From an uncultured bacterium (GTDB taxonomy: Bacteria > Cyanobacteriota > Vampirovibrionia > Gastranaerophilales > Gastranaerophilaceae), in contig CASEYP010000019.1 of the NCBI GenBank assembly GCA_949292185.1, forward strand, positions 124,001-188,000: a DNA stretch of 64,000 nt, written 5' to 3'. This document shows, in pieces, positions 1 through 8,727 of the stretch. The notes under the pieces are model-generated. The model saw only the letters and a program-made list of their open reading frames with translations. It had not been told where the DNA came from and searched no databases. How positions within the stretch are numbered: the first letter of the stretch is position 1; every line of letters begins with the position of its first letter. The position numbers and the translations under genes are program-made.

Positions 1-2
1 CA

Positions 3-551
3 TATGGACAAATAATTGAAGCTGCTCAAACAATTATGAATGATGAGCATACTAATAATTTTTACACAACATCTGCTGGTATTCCACAAGATGACACCAC
101 TGAAAATTGTAAAACAGGTGCTTGTTATTTCTTAAGAAACTATTTTAAAACAATAAATGAAAATTGCGCCACAGGAGATCATAAATGCGTTGGTGATTCC
201 TACAAAACATTAAAAGGCGGTACTACTTATCCACCAGCAACATTTTGTGTTCAAACAACCAACGGAGCAACTATCTGCGCAGGACATAACTCAACTAACC
301 AAGTAACAAGTATAACTGTTGATATTAATGGAAAAGACGGACCAAATATAGCTGGTAGAGATGTTTTCTCAATGGATATGAAAACAGACGGTTCACTTTC
401 TGATTATGGCAGTGGATCTAACGATCCTATTATTGCAGGTGCAGACGCTGATTTATGTGGAGCAGCTGATGGCAATGTTTCTATTTTGAATGAAGCTGCA
501 AGAGGTTGTTTGACAAAACTTATTGAATCCGGTTGGGTTATGGATTATTAA
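3..551 (+). CDS. Prepilin-like protein, C-terminal part (5' end outside window)
   Basis: The frame is open to the left window edge, so the ATG at 36 is probably internal and the gene starts outside. Near its C-terminal third it carries the segment VDINGKDGPNIAGRDVF, which matches VDVNGRKGPNKWGQDLF in the complete prepilin-type protein at 30312-31019. That suggests a secreted pseudopilin whose hydrophobic N-terminal methylation helix lies off the window. Several cysteines (CKTGAC, CATGDHKC, CGAADG) could form disulfides outside the cytoplasm. The exact role (type IV pilus, type II secretion or adhesion) cannot be told. Confidence is good for the family relation and low for function. Confidence 0.7.
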   Translation, partial: YGQIIEAAQTIMNDEHTNNFYTTSAGIPQDDTTENCKTGACYFLRNYFKTINENCATGDHKCVGDSYKTLKGGTTYPPATFCVQTTNGATICAGHNSTNQVTSITVDINGKDGPNIAGRDVFSMDMKTDGSLSDYGSGSNDPIIAGADADLCGAADGNVSILNEAARGCLTKLIESGWVMDY

Positions 552-601
552 TTTTAGAAGAAGTATTTTCCAACCTTTATGCAAAAAGAAAAATCTTTTT
601 A

Positions 602-660
602 TTGCACTGAAATCTTTTTTAATATAAAATACCACGTGTAAAGTGGTACTATTAAAGGAG
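602..660 (+). promoter_or_regulatory. tpiA promoter with palindrome at the start site, plus Shine-Dalgarno
   Basis: A -35 TTGCAC (602-607), 17-nt spacer and -10 TAAAAT (625-630) precede tpiA. A perfect inverted repeat, TACCAC (630-635) / GTGGTA (643-648), covers the expected transcription start near 637. A strong AAAGGAG (654-660) sits eight bases before the ATG. The palindrome could be an operator or a 5'-end hairpin; that is inference. Confidence 0.6.
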
Positions 661-668
661 ATTGTATT

Positions 669-1466
669 ATGTCAAGAAAACCAATTATTGCAGGAAACTG
701 GAAAATGCACCTTTTACAAGGTGAAGCAAAAGCCTTATATGAAGGTATTAAATCATTTGTAGATAAATTTAATGCACCTCAATTACCTACAGTTATTATT
801 GCTCCTGTATTTACATCATTAAATCAAGTAGCAGAAATTCCTTGTAATTGCGGATGCGAAGGTTCAAAATTATATGTTGCAGGACAAAATTGTCACTGGG
901 AATCATCTGGTGCATTCACTGGTGAAATTTCAGTAGAAATGCTAAAAGATGCAGGATGTTCTTATGTTATTATCGGACACTCTGAAAGAAGACAATATTT
1001 CTCTGAAACAGATGAAATGATCAACAAAAAAGCTAAAGCTATATTGGCTGGTGGTTTAATTCCAATCATCTGCTGTGGTGAAACTTTAGAACAAAGAGAA
1101 GCTGGCGTTACTGATACTCATATCGCTTCTCAAATCAAAGCAGCTTTAGACGGAATTTCAGCAGAAGATGTTGCTAAATCAGTTATCGCTTACGAACCAA
1201 TCTGGGCTATCGGTACCGGAAAATCTTGTGATGCTGATGAAGCTAACAGAGTTATCAAAATGATTCGTGGAGTTGTAAAAGAAGTTGCAGGAGCTCAAGC
1301 TGCTGATGCTATCAGAATTTTATACGGTGGTTCTGTAAAACCAGCTACTATCGAAGAACAAATGTCAAAATCTGATATCGATGGTGCTTTAATCGGTGGT
1401 GCTTCATTAAAAGCTGATAGCTTCAACGAAATCATTGAAAAAACTATGAAAGTTGCTGTTAAGTAA
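669..1466 (+). CDS. tpiA: Triosephosphate isomerase
   Basis: Cytoplasmic glycolytic enzyme interconverting dihydroxyacetone phosphate and glyceraldehyde 3-phosphate. The 265-residue protein has the family length and landmarks: N-terminal AGNWKMH with catalytic Asn and Lys, GHSERR with catalytic His, YEPIWAIGTGK with the catalytic Glu and loop 6, and ILYGGSVKP for phosphate binding. A strong ribosome binding site fixes the start. It is monocistronic, between its own promoter (602-630) and an intrinsic terminator (1504-1535). With the PPi-dependent phosphofructokinase at 39662-41344 it belongs to the glycolytic set of this organism. Confidence 0.97.
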   Translation: MSRKPIIAGNWKMHLLQGEAKALYEGIKSFVDKFNAPQLPTVIIAPVFTSLNQVAEIPCNCGCEGSKLYVAGQNCHWESSGAFTGEISVEMLKDAGCSYVIIGHSERRQYFSETDEMINKKAKAILAGGLIPIICCGETLEQREAGVTDTHIASQIKAALDGISAEDVAKSVIAYEPIWAIGTGKSCDADEANRVIKMIRGVVKEVAGAQAADAIRILYGGSVKPATIEEQMSKSDIDGALIGGASLKADSFNEIIEKTMKVAVK

Positions 1467-1503
1467 TTTTCTAAGACAAATTTGATTGACAGTCGAAAAG
1501 GAA

Positions 1504-1535
1504 AGGCCTAAAGTTATACTTTGGGTCTTTTTTTA
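1504..1535 (+). terminator. Intrinsic terminator after tpiA
   Basis: The arms AGGCCTAAAG (1504-1513) and CTTTGGGTCT (1519-1528) pair over ten positions with two G-T wobbles around a five-base loop. An eight-T run follows. Confidence 0.85.
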
Positions 1536-1563
1536 TTACAAATTTTCATGATAAATTATAACT

Positions 1564-2091
1564 ATGAATATCACCGCAGGAAAATATAAAGGTCAAAAAA
1601 TAATTGCACCGGATGAAAATATTACTCGTCCAACTTTATCTAAAGTAAGAATGAGTGTGTTTAATACTTTGCAAGCTATGATTGATTTTAATGGTGCAAG
1701 TTTTCTTGATATGTATGCAGGCTCTGGAATTATGGGACTAGAAGCCTTATCAAGAGGTTTTTCTAAGGTTGTTTCTATTGAAAAAAATAGAAAAGTTTAT
1801 AATATTATAAAATCTAATTTTAAAAAATATGAAAAAGACAACGATTTAAAATTGATTTTAGGCGACAGTATCAAAACTTGTAAAAACCTGTCTGAAACCT
1901 TTGATATAATCTATATTGATCCACCATATTTTTCAGGGATATATGAGGATTCACTAAATTCTATAAAATCTATTGCAAAAAATATCATTATCTTAGAACA
2001 TGTAACAGATATAGATTTTCAAAATTATGAAATCCTAAAACAAAAAAAATATGGTGATAAATATATTACATTTCTACGAAATGACAAATAA
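1564..2091 (+). CDS. rsmD: 16S rRNA (guanine(966)-N(2))-methyltransferase RsmD
   Basis: SAM-dependent methyltransferase that modifies G966 of 16S rRNA in the small subunit. The 175-residue protein opens with the family signature ITAGKYKGQKI and TRPTLSKVRMSVFN. It has a SAM-binding motif LDMYAGSGIMGLEALSRG (about residues 49-66) and the catalytic IDPPY motif typical of N2-guanine methyltransferases (about residue 120). It is slightly short at the C terminus but complete. In many bacteria coaD follows; here a glycosyltransferase follows instead. Confidence 0.9.
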   Translation: MNITAGKYKGQKIIAPDENITRPTLSKVRMSVFNTLQAMIDFNGASFLDMYAGSGIMGLEALSRGFSKVVSIEKNRKVYNIIKSNFKKYEKDNDLKLILGDSIKTCKNLSETFDIIYIDPPYFSGIYEDSLNSIKSIAKNIIILEHVTDIDFQNYEILKQKKYGDKYITFLRNDK

Positions 2092-2140
2092 TTTTTTTGA
2101 AATATAATGGAAATATAATTAAGTTCTCAGGGAAACATCA

Positions 2141-3187
2141 ATGGAAGAAAAAAAACAAAAAATTTTGCTTATAAAATTATCATCTCTTGGAGATGTGATT
2201 TTTAATATACCTTTAGCAAATGCCCTAAAAGATGCAGGATATGAAGTTACTTGGTTGGTTTCTGAAAAGGGAATTCAAGTTGTTCAAAATAATCCTTGCG
2301 TAGATAAAGCCGTATTGGTTCCTATTCAAAAATGGAAAAAAAGAGGATTTTCACTAGAAAGTTTCAAAGAATATTTGGCTATTTTAAAAGAACTTCGAGC
2401 AGAAAAATTTGATATCGCAATAGATTCACAAATGATGCTAAAAAGTTTATATTGGATGTTATTCTGTGGTGCAAAAAGAAGAATTATATCAAAAGAAGCT
2501 CGTGAAATGGCTATTTTAGGCGGAAATGAATGGATTGATGATATTTCATACGCACCGGATTCCCCTATTGTTTTAAATTATTTAAAATATGCTCAATATC
2601 TTGGAATAAAACCTGAAAAAATAAAAGTTTCACTTCCTCCAAGAAATGAAGAGCAAATAAAAAAAATAGATGATATATTATCAACACTAGATAAACAAAA
2701 ACCATTAGTTGTTATTGCACCCGCAACAACTTGGAAAAATAAACATTGGAACAAAGATAATTGGAAAAATGTTGTTGAAAATATCAGCGACAAATGCAAT
2801 ATCATTTTTACAGGCGGACCTAATGATTCTGAACTTATAGAATACATAAGCGGCGGCAAATTTCTAAACCTTGCCGGAAAAACCGATATTATGGAACTTA
2901 TGGAACTATTTTCAAGAGCAAATCTTGTAATGGCACCTGATAGCGGAAGTGCACATTTGGCTTGGGCAACAGGAAAACCTGCTGTAATCACAATATTTAC
3001 TTGTACACCAAAAGCTGTTTTAGCTCCTTATGGAGATAGTTCAAAATATATAGCATTAGGTGGTGAAGGTTTGCCATGCCAGCCTTGCTTTAAAAGAAAA
3101 TGCCATCTAAAGAAAAATATTGATGCTTGTACAAACTTCCCTAGCCCTAGAGAAGTTGTAAAAGTTATTGATAGCTTGATATTTTAG
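2141..3187 (+). CDS. Glycosyltransferase family 9 (heptosyltransferase-like)
   Basis: The 348-residue protein has the two-domain GT-B layout of the lipopolysaccharide heptosyltransferase family (WaaC/WaaF/RfaF group). The N terminus has KILLIKLSSLGDVIFNIP. The second domain has an ATTWKNKHW stretch, FTGGPNDSELIEYI, and the donor-binding region NLAGKTDIMELMELFSRANL followed by APDSGSAHLAWATGKP. A C-terminal CQPCFKRKCH cluster is common in the family. It probably adds a heptose or similar sugar to a surface glycan from an ADP-sugar. The exact donor and acceptor cannot be read. It supports a diderm envelope. Confidence 0.85.
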   Translation: MEEKKQKILLIKLSSLGDVIFNIPLANALKDAGYEVTWLVSEKGIQVVQNNPCVDKAVLVPIQKWKKRGFSLESFKEYLAILKELRAEKFDIAIDSQMMLKSLYWMLFCGAKRRIISKEAREMAILGGNEWIDDISYAPDSPIVLNYLKYAQYLGIKPEKIKVSLPPRNEEQIKKIDDILSTLDKQKPLVVIAPATTWKNKHWNKDNWKNVVENISDKCNIIFTGGPNDSELIEYISGGKFLNLAGKTDIMELMELFSRANLVMAPDSGSAHLAWATGKPAVITIFTCTPKAVLAPYGDSSKYIALGGEGLPCQPCFKRKCHLKKNIDACTNFPSPREVVKVIDSLIF

Positions 3188-3238
3188 ATAGAAAGTTGTA
3201 TAATTAAAATACCTAAAAGCAAATCATAAAGGGTCTTT

Positions 3239-5143
3239 ATGGGTTTATTTGATAAGTTTAAAGAAGTTACAAGAAAAGTTTCTGAGGTAGAAAATAACAT
3301 CTACCATGAAAAGCGTGATTATCTTGAGATTTATGAACGCAATCTTGAACTTGAAAAAGAAATCGCAGAACGTACAGAAGAATTAAATGATGCCAATAAA
3401 CGTATGTTTACCCTACAACACATCTGGGATATGATGAATTCTTCAACTCCACTAGAAAATGTGTTAGAGGCTATCGTAAACAGTACGCAGGGTGAACTTG
3501 GTTATATGCATTGTGTAATCATCAAAAAATGTACCGATGAAAATGGTGATTATATGCATATTATCGCCCAATCAAATGATACTTTAATTGATAGATTAAA
3601 TAACCTTATAGGACCACCCGGCATTCAAACAAGACGATTGAATTATGCAACCGATAGTGTTTTTGCAGACACAATGAACCAAAGAACAATTATTCAAACA
3701 AAATCTATTGATTTGTCATTAAGTTCTGTTTTACCTGAACTTCCACAAGAAACTGTTACTAAAATTTTAACAAACCAACCAATAAAATCCGTTATAGTAG
3801 TTCCACTAATTGCTCAGAAAAAAGAATTCGGATGGTTTTGCGTATTTTCAGCAAGAGAAGAACTTGCAAGTGCGGAAATGGATTTTCTTGGATTATTTGC
3901 AAAACAAATAGAAATGGCAATAACTATTGCAGACTTATTCCAAGCTGTAAGAGAACAAGCTGTTACAGATGCTTTGACAGGTCTATACAATAGAAGATAC
4001 TTTGAAGAAGCTTTAGAAAAAGAAGTTCAACGTGCAAAACGTCAAAAACAACCATTCTCAATTATTGGTATTGATTTAGATTACTTAAAAAGAATTAACG
4101 ATACTTATGGCCATACATTTGGAGATTTGGCAATCAAAACAATCGCTGACGTTTTAAAATCAAACGCAAGATCTGTCGATGTTCCTGCAAGAATTGGCGG
4201 AGAAGAATTTAACGTATTATTGCCGGGTATCAATTCAGAAGGTGCAATGGCAGCTGCAGAAAGAATTAGAAAATCTATTGAAAAAGCAGACATTGATACT
4301 GTTGGACATATCACAGGAAGTTTAGGTGTTGCAACGTATTTTGAACATAGCGAAAATGCTGAAGAATTGCTTGAATTAACCGACCAAGCTATGTACGCTT
4401 CAAAACGTAATGGAAGAAATAGAGTTACACTTGCAAAACCTATTTCTGAAACTTATTGGCAAGAAATTGCTGTTAATACATTCTTAGATATTCTATCCAA
4501 AAATAGAATTCCAAAAGCAAAACATCTTTCAAAAGAATTATGCCAAAAACTTAACGAAGCAAATAAAAATGAATCTGCAAAAGAAGGTTTATACACAGTT
4601 GCAGATATGCTGACAAAATTATACAATCCTATGCACACTCCTGGAGTTATCAAACAAAAAGTTCAAATGGCAGTAAGTCTTGCCAAAAGATTTGACCTTC
4701 CAAAAGAAGAAATTGATAATCTTCGAGTTGCAATCCTTTTATATGATATAGGCAACCTAATGCTTCCAACAGATCTTTTGCAAAAAGCAACTCCATTAAC
4801 AGAAGAAGAACGAGAAACAATCAAAAATCACCCTGTTATAGCTGCAAGAGAAATTCTAAAACCTATTTCATATATTCAAGACGTCCTACCAATTATTGAA
4901 CATCACCACGAAAATTGGGACGGTTCAGGTTATCCTAATAAAATTTCTAAAGATGAAATTCCACTTACATCACAAATTATACTTATCATAGACGAATACT
5001 TTGCCCTAACAGAACAAAGACCATACCGTGCAAAACTTTCAGGTCAAGATGCCTTAGAAATTATTAAAGCTGATGCCGGCAAAAAATGGAATGAAAATTT
5101 AGTTCAAGAATTTATTTCACTAATAGAACACGATATTAACTAA
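3239..5143 (+). CDS. GAF-GGDEF-HD-GYP cyclic-di-GMP signalling protein with altered HD motif
   Basis: The 634-residue protein has an N-terminal coiled coil (about 10-60), a GAF-like sensor region (about 65-235), a GGDEF diguanylate cyclase domain (about 240-400) and a C-terminal HD-GYP-like domain (about 430-630). The cyclase looks active: GGEEF at 320-324, with an inhibitory RxxD site (RSVD, 311-314) exactly five residues upstream. In the HD-GYP part the HHENWDGSGYP signature (556-566) is intact, but the HD pair is Y502-D503 and the usual HDIGK reads YDIGN. One metal ligand is therefore missing and phosphodiesterase activity is doubtful. No membrane segment is seen, so it is probably cytosolic. 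It may be a cyclase with a c-di-GMP-binding or degenerate effector domain. Confidence 0.88.
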   Translation: MGLFDKFKEVTRKVSEVENNIYHEKRDYLEIYERNLELEKEIAERTEELNDANKRMFTLQHIWDMMNSSTPLENVLEAIVNSTQGELGYMHCVIIKKCTDENGDYMHIIAQSNDTLIDRLNNLIGPPGIQTRRLNYATDSVFADTMNQRTIIQTKSIDLSLSSVLPELPQETVTKILTNQPIKSVIVVPLIAQKKEFGWFCVFSAREELASAEMDFLGLFAKQIEMAITIADLFQAVREQAVTDALTGLYNRRYFEEALEKEVQRAKRQKQPFSIIGIDLDYLKRINDTYGHTFGDLAIKTIADVLKSNARSVDVPARIGGEEFNVLLPGINSEGAMAAAERIRKSIEKADIDTVGHITGSLGVATYFEHSENAEELLELTDQAMYASKRNGRNRVTLAKPISETYWQEIAVNTFLDILSKNRIPKAKHLSKELCQKLNEANKNESAKEGLYTVADMLTKLYNPMHTPGVIKQKVQMAVSLAKRFDLPKEEIDNLRVAILLYDIGNLMLPTDLLQKATPLTEEERETIKNHPVIAAREILKPISYIQDVLPIIEHHHENWDGSGYPNKISKDEIPLTSQIILIIDEYFALTEQRPYRAKLSGQDALEIIKADAGKKWNENLVQEFISLIEHDIN

Positions 5144-5183
5144 ATACATTTAAAATAAACTGCTAATGTGATATAGTTTTTTT

Positions 5184-6116
5184 ATGAAAGAAAAAGATTT
5201 TATATCTGTTATAAAAAGGATTTCAGGCAGTGAATATATAGGAGATGACTGTGCTTATCTAAAAGATTTAGGAATAGTCATAACCCAAGATAGTCTTGTT
5301 GAAGGAATACATTTTTCACTTGATTATATGACGCCAGAACAATTAGGTTACAAATCAATAATGGTAAATCTTTCAGATATAGCTGCAAGCGGTGCCAAAG
5401 CTGAATATATTACAGTTTCACTATCAACACCCCCAAATATTGAAACTGATTTTGTCGAAAAACTGTATACAGGAATGCAAAAAGCCTGCCAAGAAAATAA
5501 TCAAAATATTAAAATTGTCGGAGGCGATATTACAGGTTCAGAGAAAATATTTATATCAGTATGCGCAATAGGCAATACTAAAAACTGCAAGATTTCCTCA
5601 AGAAAATCAGCAAAAGTAGGATATAAAATAGTCGTATCAGGCAATCACGGTTCTTCTGCTGTAGGTTTGAAATTATTAACAGAGGGAAAAACAACTCCTG
5701 AACAATTTATTAAAGCACACCTTGAACCAAAAGCTCAAATACTTTTTGGTCAAAAAATTTCTAACAACATAACAAAAGATTATGCAATGATGGATACTTC
5801 TGATGGGTTACTTGACGCATTATCAACTATTGCAAATGAAAGCCACGTTTTACTAGAAATTGATTTTAACAAAATTCCATACGATAAAGAAATAGAACAT
5901 TTTGAAAATTGGCAAAACTTAATTCTATATGGTGGTGAAGATTATCAAATTGTAGCTGCCGTACCAAAAGATTTTGAAACCTCAGGAACCGTTATCGGTG
6001 AAGTTAAGTCAGGTTCCGGCATTAATCTAATTAAAAATAACGAAATAACACACTTAGAAAGAGTAGAAATAGAACAAAAATTATTTAACCATTTTTCAAC
6101 GGAGCAAAATATATGA
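5184..6116 (+). CDS. thiL: Thiamine-monophosphate kinase
   Basis: ATP-dependent kinase making thiamine diphosphate from thiamine monophosphate. The 310-residue protein has the PurM/AIRS fold markers: YIGDDCAYL, TQDSLVEGIHF, the Mg-binding NLSDIAASGA, GGDITGS, DTSDGLLDAL and GGEDYQIVA. It overlaps ispD by four bases (ATGA), so translation is coupled. The preceding step, thiamine phosphate synthase, is thiE at 55802-56455, far away. No TPP riboswitch was seen upstream of this gene. Confidence 0.93.
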   Translation: MKEKDFISVIKRISGSEYIGDDCAYLKDLGIVITQDSLVEGIHFSLDYMTPEQLGYKSIMVNLSDIAASGAKAEYITVSLSTPPNIETDFVEKLYTGMQKACQENNQNIKIVGGDITGSEKIFISVCAIGNTKNCKISSRKSAKVGYKIVVSGNHGSSAVGLKLLTEGKTTPEQFIKAHLEPKAQILFGQKISNNITKDYAMMDTSDGLLDALSTIANESHVLLEIDFNKIPYDKEIEHFENWQNLILYGGEDYQIVAAVPKDFETSGTVIGEVKSGSGINLIKNNEITHLERVEIEQKLFNHFSTEQNI

Positions 6117-6781
6117 AATTAGGCGCAATAATCACAGCAGGCGGAACATCTTCAAGATTTGGTAATACAAATAAATTACTTGAGAAAATAAACAACAAAG
6201 AAATTATAAAATACACAATAGAAGCTTTTTTATCTGCCAATATAGACAAAATAATTATCTGTGCAAACAAAACTATTATAGATACTTTAGAACAAATATT
6301 TAATAATACTTCTAAAATAAAAATTATTGAAGGCGGTTCAACTCGTCAAAAATCTGTTTATAACGGAATACAAGCAGCATCAGATTGTGATTATGTACTT
6401 ATCCATGATGGTGCAAGACCAATGATTACAAAAGAAATTATAGAAAATACAATTCAAGCAGTTATTGAAAAAAAAGCCGTATCCGTAATGACCAAAACTA
6501 TCGATACAATAAAAGAAGTTGATGAAAATGGGAAAATTACCAAAACCATTGATCGTTCAAAATTATACAATACCCAAACTCCGCAAGCTTTTGAATATAA
6601 CTTGATAAAATCCGCACATGAAAAATTTAAAGGACAAAATTTTACTGATGATGCAGGACTTGCAGAAGCATTTGGATATGAGGTTTATATTGTTCAGGGG
6701 GATTATCGAAACATAAAAGTTACTACAAGATCCGACTTAGCATTGGCAAAAATTTATTTGGGAGAAATATATGGACAATAA
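6113..6781 (+). CDS. ispD: 2-C-methyl-D-erythritol 4-phosphate cytidylyltransferase
   Basis: Third enzyme of the MEP isoprenoid pathway; it joins CTP and methylerythritol phosphate. The 222-residue protein has IITAGGTSSRFG (nucleotide-binding loop, here GGTSSR rather than the common GxGxR), NKLLEKINNKEI, LIHDGARP and an NTQTPQAF motif near 160. It overlaps thiL by four bases and the next gene by eleven. It supplies isoprenoid precursors to the polyprenyl synthase at 8720-9604, which feeds the lipid carrier needed by the mur genes. Confidence 0.93.
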   Translation: MKLGAIITAGGTSSRFGNTNKLLEKINNKEIIKYTIEAFLSANIDKIIICANKTIIDTLEQIFNNTSKIKIIEGGSTRQKSVYNGIQAASDCDYVLIHDGARPMITKEIIENTIQAVIEKKAVSVMTKTIDTIKEVDENGKITKTIDRSKLYNTQTPQAFEYNLIKSAHEKFKGQNFTDDAGLAEAFGYEVYIVQGDYRNIKVTTRSDLALAKIYLGEIYGQ

Positions 6782-7554
6782 AATATTCAGTTCAATTATT
6801 GAAAAATATAAAAACTTTGAAGGAGTTGAAGCAATTGCAATCGGTGGTTCTTCTGCTGCGAATACTGCAGATAATTCATCTGATATAGATATTTATATTT
6901 TTACAACAAAAGAAATACCTGTCAGTGAACGTGAAAAACTTGTAAAACCTATATCATCAAAATACGAAGTCGGAGCAGAATACTTTGGTGCAGGGGATGA
7001 ATATTTTGTTGATACTCTAAACAAACAATTCGATATTATGTACTGGGATAAAAATTGGTTTGACAGTGTTGTTGAAAATGTATGGTTAAAGCATTACCCG
7101 TCAAACGGATACACTACATGCTTTTTATATACATTGAAAAATCAGCAGATTTTATTTGATAAAAACGGATGGCTTCTCAGTTTAAAAGAAAAAAATTAAT
7201 ACTGGCTACCCTAAAGAATTAAAAAATAACATTATAAAAAGAAACTTAATGCTTTTGAAAGATAAACCATTCGCCTCTTATTATGAACAAATAGAAAAGG
7301 CCATCAAAAGAAATGATATTGTCAGTATAAATCATAGAATTGCAGCATTTTTAGCAAGTTATTTCGATATTATTTTTGCTAAAAACGAACTATTGCATCC
7401 GGGAGAAAAAAGACTTGTACAATTTGCAAAAAACAATTGCAAAATCTTGCCCGACAATTTTGAAAAAAATATCAACGATCTGCTCATTCAGCCTAATCCA
7501 AATATCCTTAATATTTTAGATACTATAATAAATAATTTAAAAAAGATTTTGTAA
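6771..7554 (+). pseudogene. Nucleotidyltransferase-like protein (DUF4037-like) split by a frameshift in an A7 tract
   Basis: The first part (6771-7199) has a nucleotidyltransferase motif, AIGGSSAANTADNSSDIDIY. The second part continues in frame +1: after the first stop, the frame reads NTGYPKELKNNIIKRNLMLL, then a domain with SYYEQIEKAIKRNDIVSINH and HPGEKRLVQFA, as in the C-terminal region I associate with DUF4037 proteins. Removing one A from the seven-A run 7189-7195 restores one continuous protein of about 260 residues. The cause may be a genuine pseudogene, a slippage-expressed gene or an assembly error. It overlaps the ispD end by eleven bases, so it is the last gene of the thiL-ispD operon. 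Confidence 0.75.
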
Positions 7555-7655
7555 TAAATTATTAACATTTGTTACAAAAAGATAATCTTCTGAAATTCTC
7601 TCAGAAATAAAACCTTTATATTTATAGATAAATATAAAAATAAGGAGAGATTATC

Positions 7656-8042
7656 ATGGCTGGCAACGTAGAAGATATCAATTCAGTAGACGAACTTAGA
7701 AAAGCCCAAGCTGCTGCACAAGCACAAGGCACAAATATAACAAATTATTCTCAATGGGAACAAATACTTGAAGATTTTGAAACAGCAGGTATTCAATCTA
7801 CAGGAACTTTTGATGGTGATGTGAAATTACATGAGCAAGTTATGCAAAAAATTGAAAATTTTATCGAACAAGCTCAAGAAATTCAAAAACAACAAGAATT
7901 AAATCCTAAAAATGATGAAAGTTCCAAATTAGATAACCAAACAGCACAAGATAAAGATCAAGTAGTTAAAGCAAATGTAGCAAATGGTACAAGTTCAGCA
8001 ATTTTAGCTGACTATATGAAATATTATCATATGCTTAGTTAG
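7656..8042 (+). CDS. Small hypothetical hydrophilic protein
   Basis: This 128-residue protein is rich in Gln, Ala, Asn and Glu, with a likely helical core (HEQVMQKIENFIEQAQEIQKQ) and a low-complexity polar tail. There is no signal peptide, membrane segment or recognisable domain. The start is set by AAGGAGAG just upstream of the ATG. The upstream region carries a TTTGTTACAAAAA element (7568-7580) at the same distance from the start as in front of the gene at 45810. Its last eight bases overlap the convergent lepB. I do not recognise its function. Confidence 0.7.
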   Translation: MAGNVEDINSVDELRKAQAAAQAQGTNITNYSQWEQILEDFETAGIQSTGTFDGDVKLHEQVMQKIENFIEQAQEIQKQQELNPKNDESSKLDNQTAQDKDQVVKANVANGTSSAILADYMKYYHMLS

Positions 8043-8727
8043 ACATTTTGTCATCTAATCTGTGCAAAATTCTCATTCTCTTTGGCGGCCAAAATACTGT
8101 AACAGCACGACCGACAAATCTATCACGTTTTAATGTGCCCCAATATCTGCTATCTTGAGAATTTCCACGATTATCACCCATCATAAAATAACTATCTTTT
8201 GGAACAATAAACGGACCGCATTTGATTACTTGCGGATTTGCTAACATTTCATCAGTTACTTTACCTTTTGGACAAGGTGTATATTCATATACGCTTTTTA
8301 CATAAGGTTCTTCGTATTTTTTATCGTTTATATATACATAAGCTCTGCCATCTTTTTCTTCTTTAATTTCAACCTTATCACCAGGCATTCCGACTACACG
8401 CTTGATATATGCAATATCTTTGCAAAATATTCCGGTTAATCTTGCCAAAAGCGGTAACGGCTTTCTTGATAATTGTGTTGATGGCGGATAAAATACCATA
8501 ATATCACCACGTTTAGGACCTGTGAAAAATCTTGAAAATCTTTCTACAACAATCCTATCACCTTCAACTAGTGTAGGATGCATTGAACCTGAAGGTATCC
8601 ATCTGATTTCACCAATAAAAAATCTTATTAATATAACCATTACAACCACAAATACTATGGTTTCAATCGTTTCTCCCCAAGCTGTTTCCCTAAATTGTTT
8701 ATATTTTTCTATATATTTCCTAAACAT
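8035..8727 (-). CDS. lepB: Signal peptidase I
   Basis: Membrane serine protease that removes signal peptides from exported proteins. The 230-residue protein has one N-terminal transmembrane helix (about 20-38), then PSGSMHPTL with the catalytic Ser, the YIKRVVGMPGDKVEI box with the catalytic Lys, and the GDNRGNSQDSRYWG box near the C terminus. It overlaps the downstream end of the polyprenyl synthase gene by eight bases, so the two are co-transcribed. The many exported proteins in this window (BamA, OmpH-like, TPR proteins) are likely substrates. Confidence 0.95.
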   Translation of the reverse strand: MFRKYIEKYKQFRETAWGETIETIVFVVVMVILIRFFIGEIRWIPSGSMHPTLVEGDRIVVERFSRFFTGPKRGDIMVFYPPSTQLSRKPLPLLARLTGIFCKDIAYIKRVVGMPGDKVEIKEEKDGRAYVYINDKKYEEPYVKSVYEYTPCPKGKVTDEMLANPQVIKCGPFIVPKDSYFMMGDNRGNSQDSRYWGTLKRDRFVGRAVTVFWPPKRMRILHRLDDKMSN

